The notes under the pieces were generated by a model, which saw only the letters and a list, made by a program, of their open reading frames with translations, ran no database searches and had not been told where the DNA came from. Below are positions 12,001 to 17,057 of a DNA stretch of 64,000 nucleotides, piece by piece. How positions within the stretch are numbered: the first letter of the stretch is position 1; each line of letters starts with the position of its first letter. Origin of the DNA: an uncultured Clostridia bacterium (GTDB lineage Bacteria; Bacillota; Clostridia; TANB77; CAG-508); assembly GCA_934149275.1 (NCBI GenBank), contig CAKPEG010000005.1, positions 1 through 64,000 of the forward strand, in the 5' to 3' direction. The translations under genes and the position numbers were made by a program.

Positions 12001-14053
12001 TTTTATACTCAGCTTCTTGTGCATTATTAGTATAAATTTTTATAAATCTCTTTCCGTTTTCTTCATACGTTTCATAAGATGAAACTTCAACATTTGAATT
12101 ATTAATTGTTACTGATTTTAAATTAACATCTAAAATCTCTTCAGGTAATTCAATAACAAATTTACCATTCATCCATTTCTCTTCATTATAATAAGAAGTT
12201 TCTGTAGCAATATTCATTGTTACACTTCTAGTTTCTTGATTTGAAATAATAATTGGAGAAGTATTGAAATTTAAAGCTGAAATAGGTTCTTCATAATATG
12301 CATAATCATAATCTGTTTCTACTTGTTTTGTAGTATCATCTATAAAGAATCCACCATCCAAATAAGTATAAACATAATTTAAGTTTTTAAATTGTTCATA
12401 CGTAAAATCACTTGTTAAACTTTCATCATCAATCTCCTTTATTTGATAAACATATAAATAAGAATTCAAATTAGCTTTACTCGTCTCAACTCTTATAGAT
12501 TTTACTGTTTTCTCAAATCTATATGGTGTTGAAGATTGATATTCATTCCAATTGTCCTTCGTAGCTGTTAATAATAATTCATTTGTATTATTATCATATA
12601 TCTTAATCCAGCCATCTTCATTTAAAAATCCATCTATATTTGAAAAATACACTCCCGTCGTTTTTATGTATTTATTCATATCTATATATGTATTACTTGA
12701 ATTCAAAAATCTATCATTTTGAGTTTCTTTCATATACACACCATTTTGATTTTTCTCAATATTACCAGTATATGCCCTCCAAGTGACGGTATACTCATCT
12801 TTTTGGTTTTCTTCTTGTCCTACATTATTATATATATTCAAAGGTAATTTCTTTGAAATAATATATCTAGAACTATAAGTATCTGAATTCCATACATATT
12901 TTCCAATATCAACATTAAAACCAGCTTCATTTCCACGTGGTTCTGACCAAGTATTTGTAATATCTCTACTAGCAGATGAAATATAAGGATTTTCTTCACT
13001 AAATTCACTACTACTATTATTATATCCATAGTAATATCCCTTTGTTTTAAAAGTTGCACTTATACTATTAGATTCTACATTTTCATATGCTTCTAAAGGG
13101 TATTTTACCTGAATCGAATAACTATTATATCTAGAAACACTTTGAGTAATATTTCCATTATTATCAACAACAGCATCTCTTGTTATTGTTAATACTTTTG
13201 TATTTTCATCATAATTACTTGTACAGTTTTGTGAAGTAACTAAAACGCTAGTTGGAGAATATCCATTCAAATCAGGAATTGTAATTTCAGTCATTTGTCT
13301 CTTTATCAACAATTCTCTAGCAGTTTCTTCATACTCAATATTAAAATCAAGAGTAATATCCTCAGTACCAATAGCATTAGCAATATCATGATTTGTTGAA
13401 TATGTATACACTCTTGTTGAAGTTTTACCATACCAATCTGTTTTCAAATTAATTACCTTATTAATATTTTCTGTTCTTGTTCCATCAGTTGATATCCATG
13501 TTCCTGTAAGAATAATCTGATTGTTTGTTACACTGTAATTATTTATGTTGTTTCCAATGTCAGCACTTATAGTACCAAAAAACAGCTTTTGCGTTCCATA
13601 ATTAATTGTATTTAATTCTAATTCAGTAACATCATTACCAATATAATCATTTTTCAAAACTTCATCTTTTATCAATGTTGTTGAAAGATCGAAGTTCTTT
13701 CCATTGATTTTTATTTTTCCATTTTCAAGTTTTCCATCAGTAAGGACATTAATATCAAAATACAATGTAGCTTTTTTATCAATGTAATTACACGTACCAT
13801 CATACTTTTCCGCATATCCATCACCATCTAAATCTTTAATAAAAAAGCTATTAAATTTGACATACTCACAATTATCAATGTTTGCACTATCATCATTAAC
13901 TTCATTATATGTCATTGACCTTCGCGTTTCATTATCCTTAACTGCAACCATTTTTAAATTGTTTGTTTTAGTTAAATAAAAACAAATTACACTCAGTACA
14001 ATAGTCAATGCTATTATACATATACTAATTAAACTTTTTTTCCTTAGCTTCAT
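95..14053 (-). CDS. Giant MucBP/SpaA-type surface adhesin (about 4652 aa)
   Basis: Very large surface protein. The N-terminus is a basic stretch plus a hydrophobic segment (about residues 5-30), a signal or anchor. An adhesin-like region follows, then SpaA/Cna-B-like prealbumin-fold domains (about 945-1325), an SBBP-like beta-propeller region with GGYVV..G and D.DGDG motifs (about 1545-1975), classical MucBP repeats ending in YYYR.K (about 2085-2710), sixteen tandem 71-residue MucBP-like repeats (about 2711-3846), further MucBP repeats to about 4500, and a DUF11-like domain. It ends in a transmembrane helix and an IIKKKH tail. There is no canonical LPXTG; EVPYVAIAGG sits just before the helix. 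I chose the ATG at 14053, about 10 nt after AAGGG; a TTG nine bases upstream is too close to that site. MucBP families typically bind mucins or other host glycans, so a role in adhesion is inferred. Confidence 0.9.
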   Translation of the reverse strand: MKLRKKSLISICIIALTIVLSVICFYLTKTNNLKMVAVKDNETRRSMTYNEVNDDSANIDNCEYVKFNSFFIKDLDGDGYAEKYDGTCNYIDKKATLYFDINVLTDGKLENGKIKINGKNFDLSTTLIKDEVLKNDYIGNDVTELELNTINYGTQKLFFGTISADIGNNINNYSVTNNQIILTGTWISTDGTRTENINKVINLKTDWYGKTSTRVYTYSTNHDIANAIGTEDITLDFNIEYEETARELLIKRQMTEITIPDLNGYSPTSVLVTSQNCTSNYDENTKVLTITRDAVVDNNGNITQSVSRYNSYSIQVKYPLEAYENVESNSISATFKTKGYYYGYNNSSSEFSEENPYISSASRDITNTWSEPRGNEAGFNVDIGKYVWNSDTYSSRYIISKKLPLNIYNNVGQEENQKDEYTVTWRAYTGNIEKNQNGVYMKETQNDRFLNSSNTYIDMNKYIKTTGVYFSNIDGFLNEDGWIKIYDNNTNELLLTATKDNWNEYQSSTPYRFEKTVKSIRVETSKANLNSYLYVYQIKEIDDESLTSDFTYEQFKNLNYVYTYLDGGFFIDDTTKQVETDYDYAYYEEPISALNFNTSPIIISNQETRSVTMNIATETSYYNEEKWMNGKFVIELPEEILDVNLKSVTINNSNVEVSSYETYEENGKRFIKIYTNNAQEAEYKITIDADITADPRIPTVTRNIKLYAINENCHNYRITSRTPDTLDINGNGNVDENVLYKTSSLQIVAPSSLLTSQTLSNFDDEGTEVVSPQIAILDKSNNSRDAQINQTITNNYSGTISEVKLIGKIPFKGNTYQINGKDLGSTYSVTMKAGGITLPDKVKDIAKVYYSEKGTVTNDVNDTNNEWKLADEITDWSSIKTYLIDLSGYVIPVKESIVFNYGIQIPANVKYNDITYSTHMVEFCLDTEDGKLKSKTEVNRLGIMIAKKYSINLTKYKQGTNTKVQEATYKITDGSMTRTGITDTNGNINIAGLFIDKEYTLKEIQTPSNYILNNDEIKFKVTIDDQGNPQVNIISGTLRNNANITNEEGIYTLNLEVEDIAKYDVKIVKSSVAGEKLKGIKFRLTGGIYGDNGRIFTTNSNGEVSMINLIPDTEYKLQETRADGYYVNQNISTFTISRNSSGQLVITSDDDNFKNATISEEKGVDKATINVNITNESIPTYSLNLKKQDKDGNPLASTQFKLKSLDTNEENYYTTDENGTVTIPNLYQYVDGKYITGEYVLNEVSATEGYITDSTEVKFKAEKQDGKMVITVLEGEDVLKNKEAGTDSITFTFENKEIFKLTKKGDNNQVLPGAIFKITDLNGNTVYDVNSKPIGKLFGKAPMNLTFTTTETNPWTTRTDGTWESGGKGVNNAVSKLVSDEFTLTEDSTLTFDWAVSSESASYDYLYYEIKNTSTNTTTGGTSTKIGGYSSSDTYDNLKFTTQQINLTAGTYTITFTYRKDGSANQGLDAGFVRNAKIAGSGYYGLTTDENGEITANLPEGLYKAIEIEAPEGYDLPENEEDRTYYIGIGSNRPEETEFTVKYAKGVTGSGIQHIYDVKSTEDGGYVVAGSFSGSLDVDGDGNVDATSVGSFDQLITKYDGDGNVEWFKTFGTSQTEKFNSVDIASDGGYVVSGYDYGVNKEDAIVMKLDSSGNKVWKNTIGGSYEDEMRDAKVLSNGDIVTIGRFASLKLSINNIPIKRSGTGNNGYIICYDANGNYKWHKVIEGTGDIDVTSVTETSQGIAVSINYLGTITVDGNSITNAGNQDSAIVAFSTDGTYQWNQKIGGSNDEDIAKVITDSEDNIVAVGGFASNLTIGSETINAPTTSYASSIMLKFNSATGDYVASKVFGGTNNDDTLTTAVPADDGGILLGGWFYSTNFDIDGDGTNDITSVKGKNDGIVLKINDQNEVEWFKTIAGISYDENYGVAQLKDKSFIAVGGFSSTSLSCGDKTDLLSVQGYTDGYIVDLANVVTSAEIPEVQELTVENNLKEYKVTTEIEQNSDGERTGGTITGTPSENNINLVEKVKYDYDSTTPIVITPATDYSVYSVEINGEKIEFKPDANGVVTIPVFTKVQQDEHIKVVFEKNLSSIVVHHYIKDRAGNYTTTKVAEDEYTTGKIGSAYETAPKIGIERYELEKDTNGKYVVPSNAKGNYAQTQTVITYYYQEIPLSLTVHHYLEGTEDKLEVDEVSSLYKDSEYTTSPSSELLKRYTLVSSATRVSPESAGTSGKIQTNTEVSYYYKLKEYKITTEVKEHDETDMGGNISKVKGGSISGEGMSPYETVIINQNSSKDITMTADEGYQVKSITIQSIDDNGNVTEESVNITGKNKTYDLNKFNNITSNKHIIVEYEKIIGTLTVHHYVEGTTNHVPLADGNTADDESRSGHVGDSYATKERGDINEAYELVGIPENSSGEYIDGNVEVTYYYKLKDTSVLVHHYKEGTSESLSKDVTITGKVDDAYTTSVATDIPSKYELVATPTNASGKMTVAQTVVTYYYRLKATGVDVHYYKEGTTEKVSADVAIEGKVDQAYTTKPATDVASKYELVETPTNATGTMTEDRITVIYYYRLKNTSVLVHHYLEGTTTKLADDETIKGKVDDIYKTVENTELLAGKYELVAEPTNKTGTMTEAQIVVIYYYRVKDTSVLVHHYIKGTTTSLSADVTINGKIDDKYTTTKANDIPEQYELVETPANASGTMTEKQIVVTYYYQLKNYSYTVNYLEKGTDNVLHDAKQGGVLVYGSTVKSSDEKIDIDGYNYDSVDKDTLTIGTGENVINIYYTKRNDLSYTVNYLEKDTNKVLHDQKVQGGMTFDSEVTSSDEIIAIDGYNYDSVDKDTLKITTGENVINIYYTKKSDLSYKVNYLEKSTNKVLHEQKNKTGMTFGTVVTSNNEVIAIDGYNYDSVDKNSIAIGTGENVINIYYTKKTDLSYKVNYLEKGTDKVLHDQKVQGNMTFESTVKSANEIISIDGYKYDSADKETLTIGTGENIINIYYTKRNDLSYTVNYLEKTTNKVLHNPKTVENKTFGDVIKSADEKTDIDGYNYDSVDKDTLTITTGENVINIYYTKRNDLSYKVNYLEKGTNKVLHDPKSQGNMTFESTVKSNDEVININGYNYDSVDKETLTIGTGENVINIYYTKRNDLSYTVNYLESVTNKVLHEPKNQTGVTFETKINAEDEVIEINGYNYDYPDKYELVVGTGENVINIYYSKVTGLTYTVNFLEKGTNKVLFPSNNQGDMTFGDTVKASDEVIDIDGYNYDSVDKDVLTIGTGENVINIYYTKRTDLSYKVNYLEKGTNKVLHDQKVQENMTFKATVKSSDEVIDIDGYDYDSVDKDTLTITTGENVINIYYTKRTDLSYKVNYLEKETNKVLHNQKVQDEMTFESTVKSSDEVIDIDGYNYDSVDKETLTITTGENVINIYYTKRNDLSYKVNYLEKTTNKVLHDQKVVENMTFEDEVTSANEVITIDGYNYDSVDKATLKITTGENVINVYYTKRNDLSYTVNYLEKDTNKVLSNQKIVENVTFEDEVTSANEVITIDGYNYDSTDKATLKITTGENVINIYYTKRNNLSYTVNYLEKNTNKVIHAPKVTGNMTFEDEITSVDEIIAINGYSYDSVDKDKLVITTGENTINIYYTKINGLAYTVNYLEKDTDKVIHTPKTTDNMTFEDEVTSADEVIEIDGYNYDSVDKDTLVIGTGENIINIYYTKRNDLSYKVNYLEKDTNKVIHDQKVVENVTFEDEITSANEVIEIDGYNFDSVDKETLTITTGENVINIYYTKRTDLSYKVNYLEKDTNKVLHEQKVQGNMTFESTVTSSDEVIDIDGYDYDSVDKDILIITTSENVINLYYTKKDTKVTVHYYEEGTTNKVSDDVEITGKVFDNYETESATDVPSKYELVAEPENKNGTMTEDEITVIYYYRKKATQVIVHYYEENTTTKLSEDVTINGRIDDPYTTVSADDVPIKYELVAVPSNVNGSMTEETIEVIYYYRVKDAIVNVRYLEKGTNIELADADKIDGKVDDLYETSAKDIEGYQLVEHTGNEKGKFEVEPITITYYYLYKTKATVQYIDKTTGQILEQSTTEGLEGDEFVTESKDFENYVLVEEPAEKTVKMTKEEQVLKYYYIHVSGGVIEKHIDAISGQILANAVHNGNEGDEYNIPSRTFDGYDLVEDRLPANSKGTMKVEPVEVIYYYSYKTKVKAEYIDKNTGGKLTEDVTQNGHEGDNYTTERKTFDDYKLVEVPANADGTMTKDDIKVTYYYVHTSGGVIVNHLDVKTNKQLIDETKEEGYEGDPYETHEENISGYDLVKEKYPENATGTMTTETIIVTYYYIKKTEVNVKYVDKETGEEIDGQTNIPGHEGDDYKTEPKDVPGYDLVEEPENKDGTMTTDPIDVIYYYRRPAKVIVNYYDADTKEKLADEIEITGHQNDEYTTEQKDIKYYKIETLPANKDGKMIVTVTKDENDNEIVEDTTYVNYYYRKLIFNLKVDKTIASVIVNGQETAINGNLGKVEIHRKDISTANVKVVYKIKVTNDSELTGKANVVENIPSGMTMKVENNPGWTINETTASIETDEIKPGESREYQVVLGWQNGDSNIGTKENIASIVTENEAGFNEKDTSDNESRADLIVAVGTGEVPYVAIAGGILMIMIAITSGIYIIKKKH
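2516..5923 (-). repeat. 16 x 213-bp in-frame tandem repeat inside the giant adhesin
   Basis: Sixteen consecutive 213-bp units, each encoding a 71-residue MucBP-like module of the pattern LSYxVNYLEKxTNKVLH ... DGYNYDSVDK ... GENVINIYYTKRxD. Sixteen units of 213 bp account exactly for 3408 bp. The units are closely similar but not identical; positions 26-40 of the module vary most (TFESTVKS, TFEDEVTS, TFGDTVKA). Such arrays commonly change copy number by recombination or slippage, so the number may differ between strains or be misassembled. Confidence 0.9.
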
Positions 14054-14249
14054 ATTATCCAAACCCTTATTTTATAAACTTTATTATAATAATTACATCT
14101 TTTTTTATTAAAGTAAATGATATTAAAATCTTTATATTCTTTAAATATTAACCTTGCGTAATACTTTCTGACTTTTTTATATTTTGATATCTTTTGCTTT
14201 ATTTTTTTATTACAAAATAGTACTTTTCCTTACGGAATCAAATAAAAAC

Positions 14250-14277
14250 AAAAAAAAATAGTACCTATAAGTACTAT
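14250..14277 (-). terminator. Terminator of the DGR operon
   Basis: On the minus strand the 7-bp stem ATAGTAC/GTACTAT with a six-base loop is followed by eight T residues. It overlaps the TAG stop of the OB-fold gene (14274-14276) and would end the TR-MSL-avd-RT-OB transcript. The remainder of 14063-14250, up to the giant adhesin, shows no gene. Confidence 0.7.
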
Positions 14278-14531
14278 CCCATTATTACTCTCTCTATATT
14301 TTTAATTACTACATATCCTTTTGATTTTATTTCTCCACGTAACATAACATTTTCAAAATCACTTCTTAAAATCCTATCAGCAGTATCATCATAAGCCCAA
14401 CACTCAATTACATTTTTATCAACTGTTTTTAACCATAATTTAATTAATGATTTATGAACTAACACATCTCCATATATAAATCTAAATTCCCCTAGTTTAA
14501 TAATTTTTCCTAGTAAATAAACTTCATTCAT
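14274..14531 (-). CDS. Small OB-fold (SSB-like) protein at the end of the DGR operon
   Basis: A protein of 85 residues from the ATG at 14531; an in-frame ATG at 14543 would add four residues. The start overlaps the reverse transcriptase stop (…AATGAATGA), implying translational coupling. The pattern NEVYLLGKI … IKLWL … NVIECWAYDDTADRI … VMLRGEI … YVVIKNIE resembles the five-strand OB barrel of single-stranded nucleic-acid-binding proteins (SSB/PriB type): start strand, charged 'aydexAd' segment, 'G.i' strand and final strand. No acidic SSB tail is present. Its place as the last gene of the DGR operon suggests binding of TR RNA or cDNA, which is inference. I know the fold only by pattern; a profile search would settle it. 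Confidence 0.55.
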   Translation of the reverse strand: MNEVYLLGKIIKLGEFRFIYGDVLVHKSLIKLWLKTVDKNVIECWAYDDTADRILRSDFENVMLRGEIKSKGYVVIKNIERVIMG

Positions 14532-15546
14532 TATTTCCCACACAATAAAATAATTTTTCTGTCAAGTTTTTCACATTAGCTATTTTTATATATCCTATGT
14601 GACCTGTTATGTATCTATACGCTTCTTTAGATGAGAGTTCTTCATCTTTTATATATTTTTTTACTTTTTTTAGTTTTAATTTCAAATTTCTTTTTCCCCT
14701 ATCACGAATTTTCAATCTATTTGTATTTATTTTATATCCACAAAAATTCACCCCATTTTTGCTTTTTATAATTTGAGTTTTAGAATTTAATTGTAATTTT
14801 AAATTTTCATTTAGAAAATTCCTTATTTTGTTTAAAATTTCAACAGCTTCTTTTTTAGTCTTAACTAAAACCAATGAATCATCCATATATCTAAAATAAT
14901 ACTTACATTTCAATTTGTGTTTAATATATTGATCAACCTCATTCAAATATATATTTGCAAATGTCTGACTTGTATAATTTCCAATTGGTAATCCTTTCTC
15001 TCCTTCGCTTGAATAAATTATTTTATATACTAAATTCATTAATCTTTCATCTTTTATTTTTCGTTTTAAAATTTCAACTAAAATCTTTCTATCCACATTT
15101 TGAAAATATTTTGCTACATCCATCTTCAAAATATAATATTCTCCCCATATTCTATCACAGTGCTTCATCGTTTTTTGAACGTCTAAAACAGCACAATGCA
15201 TTCCTTTATTTTTAATACATGCATATGACGTATTTATAAAACTTTTTATAAAATATTCTTTTAAAAAGTTATCGACTAACCATCTATGGACAATTCTGTC
15301 AATATATCTAGATACTTGTATTCTCCTCCTTTTAGGAACTTTTACATAAAAAATTCTATATCCACCATGTTCATATGTACCATTTTTTAATTGTTCATAT
15401 AACCATTGTAAATATTCTTCTTTTTTTAAATTAAATAAAACCACATCTTTCTTAGTCGTTTTTCCTTTTTGACTTAACTTATGCGCCCACTCCAATTTTT
15501 CATAAGTTAAGTTTTTTTCAAATTGATTTCTTATTGTTTTGGGCAT
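14524..15546 (-). CDS. DGR reverse transcriptase
   Basis: A 340-residue RNA-dependent DNA polymerase that copies the TR RNA with adenine-directed errors. Motifs: the first catalytic aspartate in MDVAKYF (D143), the DGR-signature IGNYTSQ at 188-194 ([ILV]GxxxSQ, in place of the QG motif of retroviral and group II intron enzymes), and the catalytic YMDD at 220-223. A basic thumb-like region follows (about 265-310). Length is normal for DGR enzymes, and there is no maturase or endonuclease domain, which argues against a group II intron. It overlaps avd by 29 nt and the downstream OB-fold gene by 8 nt, so all four genes look translationally coupled. A GGGAGG lies 14 nt upstream of the ATG, unusually far. 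Confidence 0.96.
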   Translation of the reverse strand: MPKTIRNQFEKNLTYEKLEWAHKLSQKGKTTKKDVVLFNLKKEEYLQWLYEQLKNGTYEHGGYRIFYVKVPKRRRIQVSRYIDRIVHRWLVDNFLKEYFIKSFINTSYACIKNKGMHCAVLDVQKTMKHCDRIWGEYYILKMDVAKYFQNVDRKILVEILKRKIKDERLMNLVYKIIYSSEGEKGLPIGNYTSQTFANIYLNEVDQYIKHKLKCKYYFRYMDDSLVLVKTKKEAVEILNKIRNFLNENLKLQLNSKTQIIKSKNGVNFCGYKINTNRLKIRDRGKRNLKLKLKKVKKYIKDEELSSKEAYRYITGHIGYIKIANVKNLTEKLFYCVGNNE

Positions 15547-15892
15547 AATATTTTACCAATCCTCCCACTATTTTTCCTATTTCATATATTAAATCAATTG
15601 AAACTTTAAATTTTTTTTCATCTATCCACCTATTATTTTTCATTATTCGCAAATAAATTCTTTGTGTATTTAATTCAGCATCAATTAAATTAATGTAATA
15701 TAATCTTTCTTTTTTTTCAATTTTACTAATATATAAAATATCTCTTAACATTTTATACATTGAATTTTTATATTCTGTACCAATACTAAATTTCTCTGTT
15801 CGCGGTAGTTTTAAGATTACATCTAACATATACTGAATATATCTTTCAGATTTTGGTATTAGCGTAAGTTCACTTTCTTTTTTATTTTCCAA
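15518..15892 (-). CDS. avd: Avd, DGR accessory variability determinant
   Basis: A 124-residue, mostly helical protein. LPRTEKFSIGTEYKNSMYKMLRDIL corresponds, by recall, to the conserved helix 1-2 region of Avd ('LPk.eRf.LG'), a four-helix bundle that forms a basic pentameric barrel, binds the reverse transcriptase and TR RNA and is required for retrohoming. Many lysines and arginines fit nucleic-acid binding. Translation begins at a TTG (15892-15890), with AAGGAT about 9 nt upstream; the start lies inside the end of the preceding gene (11-nt overlap). It sits directly before the reverse transcriptase, the usual position. The same fold occurs in 23S rRNA intervening-sequence proteins, but the DGR context decides the call. 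Confidence 0.88.
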   Translation of the reverse strand: MENKKESELTLIPKSERYIQYMLDVILKLPRTEKFSIGTEYKNSMYKMLRDILYISKIEKKERLYYINLIDAELNTQRIYLRIMKNNRWIDEKKFKVSIDLIYEIGKIVGGLVKYYAQNNKKSI

Positions 15893-16271
15893 TCTTTCTT
15901 ATCCTTTCCAATATGTCTTTTTCCGTTTCTGGAAAATTTAAACATTCTTTACAATCTAAACATGTTCTAAATTCATTAACATCTTTGCCATCGTTTTTAT
16001 ATAATTCTTCTATTTTACTTTCCTCATTTTTTACATAAATTATAAAAGATAAATCATTTTCATTTAATAAACGTATGTATTTTTCAACATTTCTCACAGG
16101 AAAACCGACTTTACAAATTCGGTCTTTCATACAAGTTGTTTTTAGTCCTAACACATCATGCAACACTACCGCATCCTTTCCAATTGCAATAAAAAATATA
16201 CCACTTTTTATTAATATAATTTTTCCTTCATTTTTTTCTTGCAATTTTTCAATCTCTTCTGATAATTTCAT
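15882..16271 (-). CDS. MutS-domain-I-like (MSL) DGR accessory protein
   Basis: A 129-residue protein. GKIILIKSGIFFIAIGKDAV … LHDVLGLKTT … CKVGFPVRNVEKYIRLLNEN resembles the mismatch-recognition domain I of MutS ('k.GdFYe.f..DA..la.iL.i.lt'), and no other MutS domain is present. MutS-like (MSL) genes are, by recall, one of the accessory types reported near DGR reverse transcriptases besides avd and HRDC genes. The C-terminus has four cysteines, in CLDCKEC and CMKD, with possible metal or redox roles. I chose the ATG at 16271 because GGAG lies 7 nt upstream; a longer reading from 16349 has no such site. First protein-coding gene after the TR; role unknown, possibly stabilising mismatched cDNA:VR heteroduplex (inference). 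Confidence 0.75.
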   Translation of the reverse strand: MKLSEEIEKLQEKNEGKIILIKSGIFFIAIGKDAVVLHDVLGLKTTCMKDRICKVGFPVRNVEKYIRLLNENDLSFIIYVKNEESKIEELYKNDGKDVNEFRTCLDCKECLNFPETEKDILERIRKIGK

Positions 16272-16542
16272 TTTTTCACTCCTTTTTCTACTATTTCTTT
16301 TAAAACGCATACAAAAAGCAACAAGCTCATTTATAATTAGCTGTTGCATTTATAAAATTATTACTCAATTTTTTTCTTCACCACTTACTTTTAAAATGTT
16401 AGATTACGTATATTCAACTAAGTTTACTAATACATAATCTAAATGATACATTTTTACCTAAATTAGGAAGGAATAATTCTCTTTAATATCTAATATGCTA
16501 CTGTATATATTCCTTAAAATATATAATCTGAACTAATATTAG
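16272..16542 (-). other. TR-to-MSL spacer with two predicted stems
   Basis: No gene is seen. Read as TR transcript, it can form two stems: 16399-16410 with 16431-16442 (12 bp, one mismatch) and 16468-16475 with 16508-16515 (8 bp, AAGGAATA/TATTCCTT). In studied DGRs the RNA 3' of the TR is needed for cDNA priming and Avd binding, so this is the place to expect such structure. The specific roles are inference. Confidence 0.4.
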
Positions 16543-16676
16543 AGTAAGCGCGGAACCCAATGTTGTTGTTACTATTGTTCGGATTGTTGTTGTTACGGTT
16601 AGATGCTGGATTATTAGAACCATTGTTGTTGTAATTGCCACCACGATATCTGCGGTTGTTAGAGCCGTTGCCCTCT
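16543..16676 (-). repeat. DGR template repeat (TR)
   Basis: 134 bp aligned without gaps to the VR at a constant offset of 529. There are 24 differences and all fall on A of the TR coding strand (16 A-to-G, 8 A-to-T, no A-to-C); none of the other 85 positions differs. The TR has 49 coding-strand adenines, concentrated in 19 AAC/AAT codons, the codon type that gives the widest amino-acid range under A mutagenesis. The last 18 bp (16543-16560, coding 3' end) are GC-rich and identical to the VR, as expected for the initiation-of-homology end. The TR lies between the target gene and the accessory genes, outside any gene. Confidence 0.97.
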
Positions 16677-16693
16677 GAATTATCCCTAATTTA

Positions 16694-16727
16694 TTTTAAT
16701 TAATAAGATTCCTCTTATTGATTAAAA
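16694..16727 (-). other. Hairpin in the TR RNA leader
   Basis: An imperfect inverted repeat, 15-bp arms with one mismatch and a four-base loop, 18 bp before the TR in the coding direction. It would form in the 5' leader of the TR RNA transcribed from the promoter at 16780-16808. It has no T-run and so is not an obvious terminator. A part in Avd or reverse transcriptase recognition is conceivable but unproven. Confidence 0.45.
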
Positions 16728-16779
16728 TCATATTTAAAATTATTTATGACATCATTAATAATTTATACGCACCGTTTAA

Positions 16780-16808
16780 AGTTTATATATAATAAATATA
16801 AATGTCAA
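16780..16808 (-). promoter_or_regulatory. Promoter for the TR RNA and DGR operon
   Basis: On the minus strand a perfect -35 TTGACA (16803-16808) is followed after 17 bp by TAAACT (16780-16785); TATAAA at 15 bp is an alternative -10. The predicted start near 16773 gives a leader of about 97 nt before the TR. It lies immediately downstream of the target gene's terminator hairpin, so TR and reverse transcriptase can be transcribed apart from the target. Confidence 0.6.
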
Positions 16809-16828
16809 TACTTTTTATGGGATTTTGG

Positions 16829-16887
16829 AAAAAAAAGTATGTAAGAAAATAGCCTTTTCTTTTTCTATTTTCCTACATACTTTTTTT
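16829..16887 (-). terminator. Bidirectional terminator after the DGR target gene
   Basis: Long hairpin: arms 16829-16852 and 16865-16887 pair over about 23 bp with one mismatch (a G-U pair in minus-strand RNA), with a 12-base loop. An A-run on one side and a T-run on the other make it terminator-like in both directions. It separates the target transcript from the TR promoter. Confidence 0.65.
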
Positions 16888-16895
16888 CTTTTCCC

Positions 16896-16958
16896 TGTCA
16901 ATGGTGTCATGATAAATTTAACCGCTATGCTCCAAAATTTATCATGACACCATTGACA
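16896..16958. repeat. Perfect 24-bp inverted repeat between VR and TR
   Basis: Arms 16896-16919 and 16935-16958 are perfect reverse complements around a 15-bp centre. No T-run follows, so it is not a standard terminator. It could be a cruciform-forming site or a small MITE-like relic. It lies 113 bp past the VR end, farther than the hairpin next to the homology site known in the Bordetella phage DGR. Confidence 0.7.
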
Positions 16959-17057
16959 CTTTTGCAATATTTTCTCTGCATTAATTTAATATTTTTCTAT
17001 GTTCTACCCTAAAACTACCACGACCTCTTTACAGTGTATCGCCATCAGTGCTCAGTG

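Noticed and set aside
14524..15546. Group II intron or retron reverse transcriptase
   Set aside because: No maturase domain, intron structure or msr/msd is seen; IGNYTSQ, Avd and an adenine-mutated TR/VR pair make it a DGR.
16272..16349. N-terminal extension of the MutS-like accessory protein
   Set aside because: The ATG at 16271 has GGAG at correct spacing; the longer start has none, and similarity to MutS domain I begins after residue 27 of the longer form.
16543..16676. TR read as a degraded second copy of the target gene
   Set aside because: All differences to VR are at adenines, without gaps or stops of decay type, and the flanks are unrelated; this is a template repeat, not a pseudogene.
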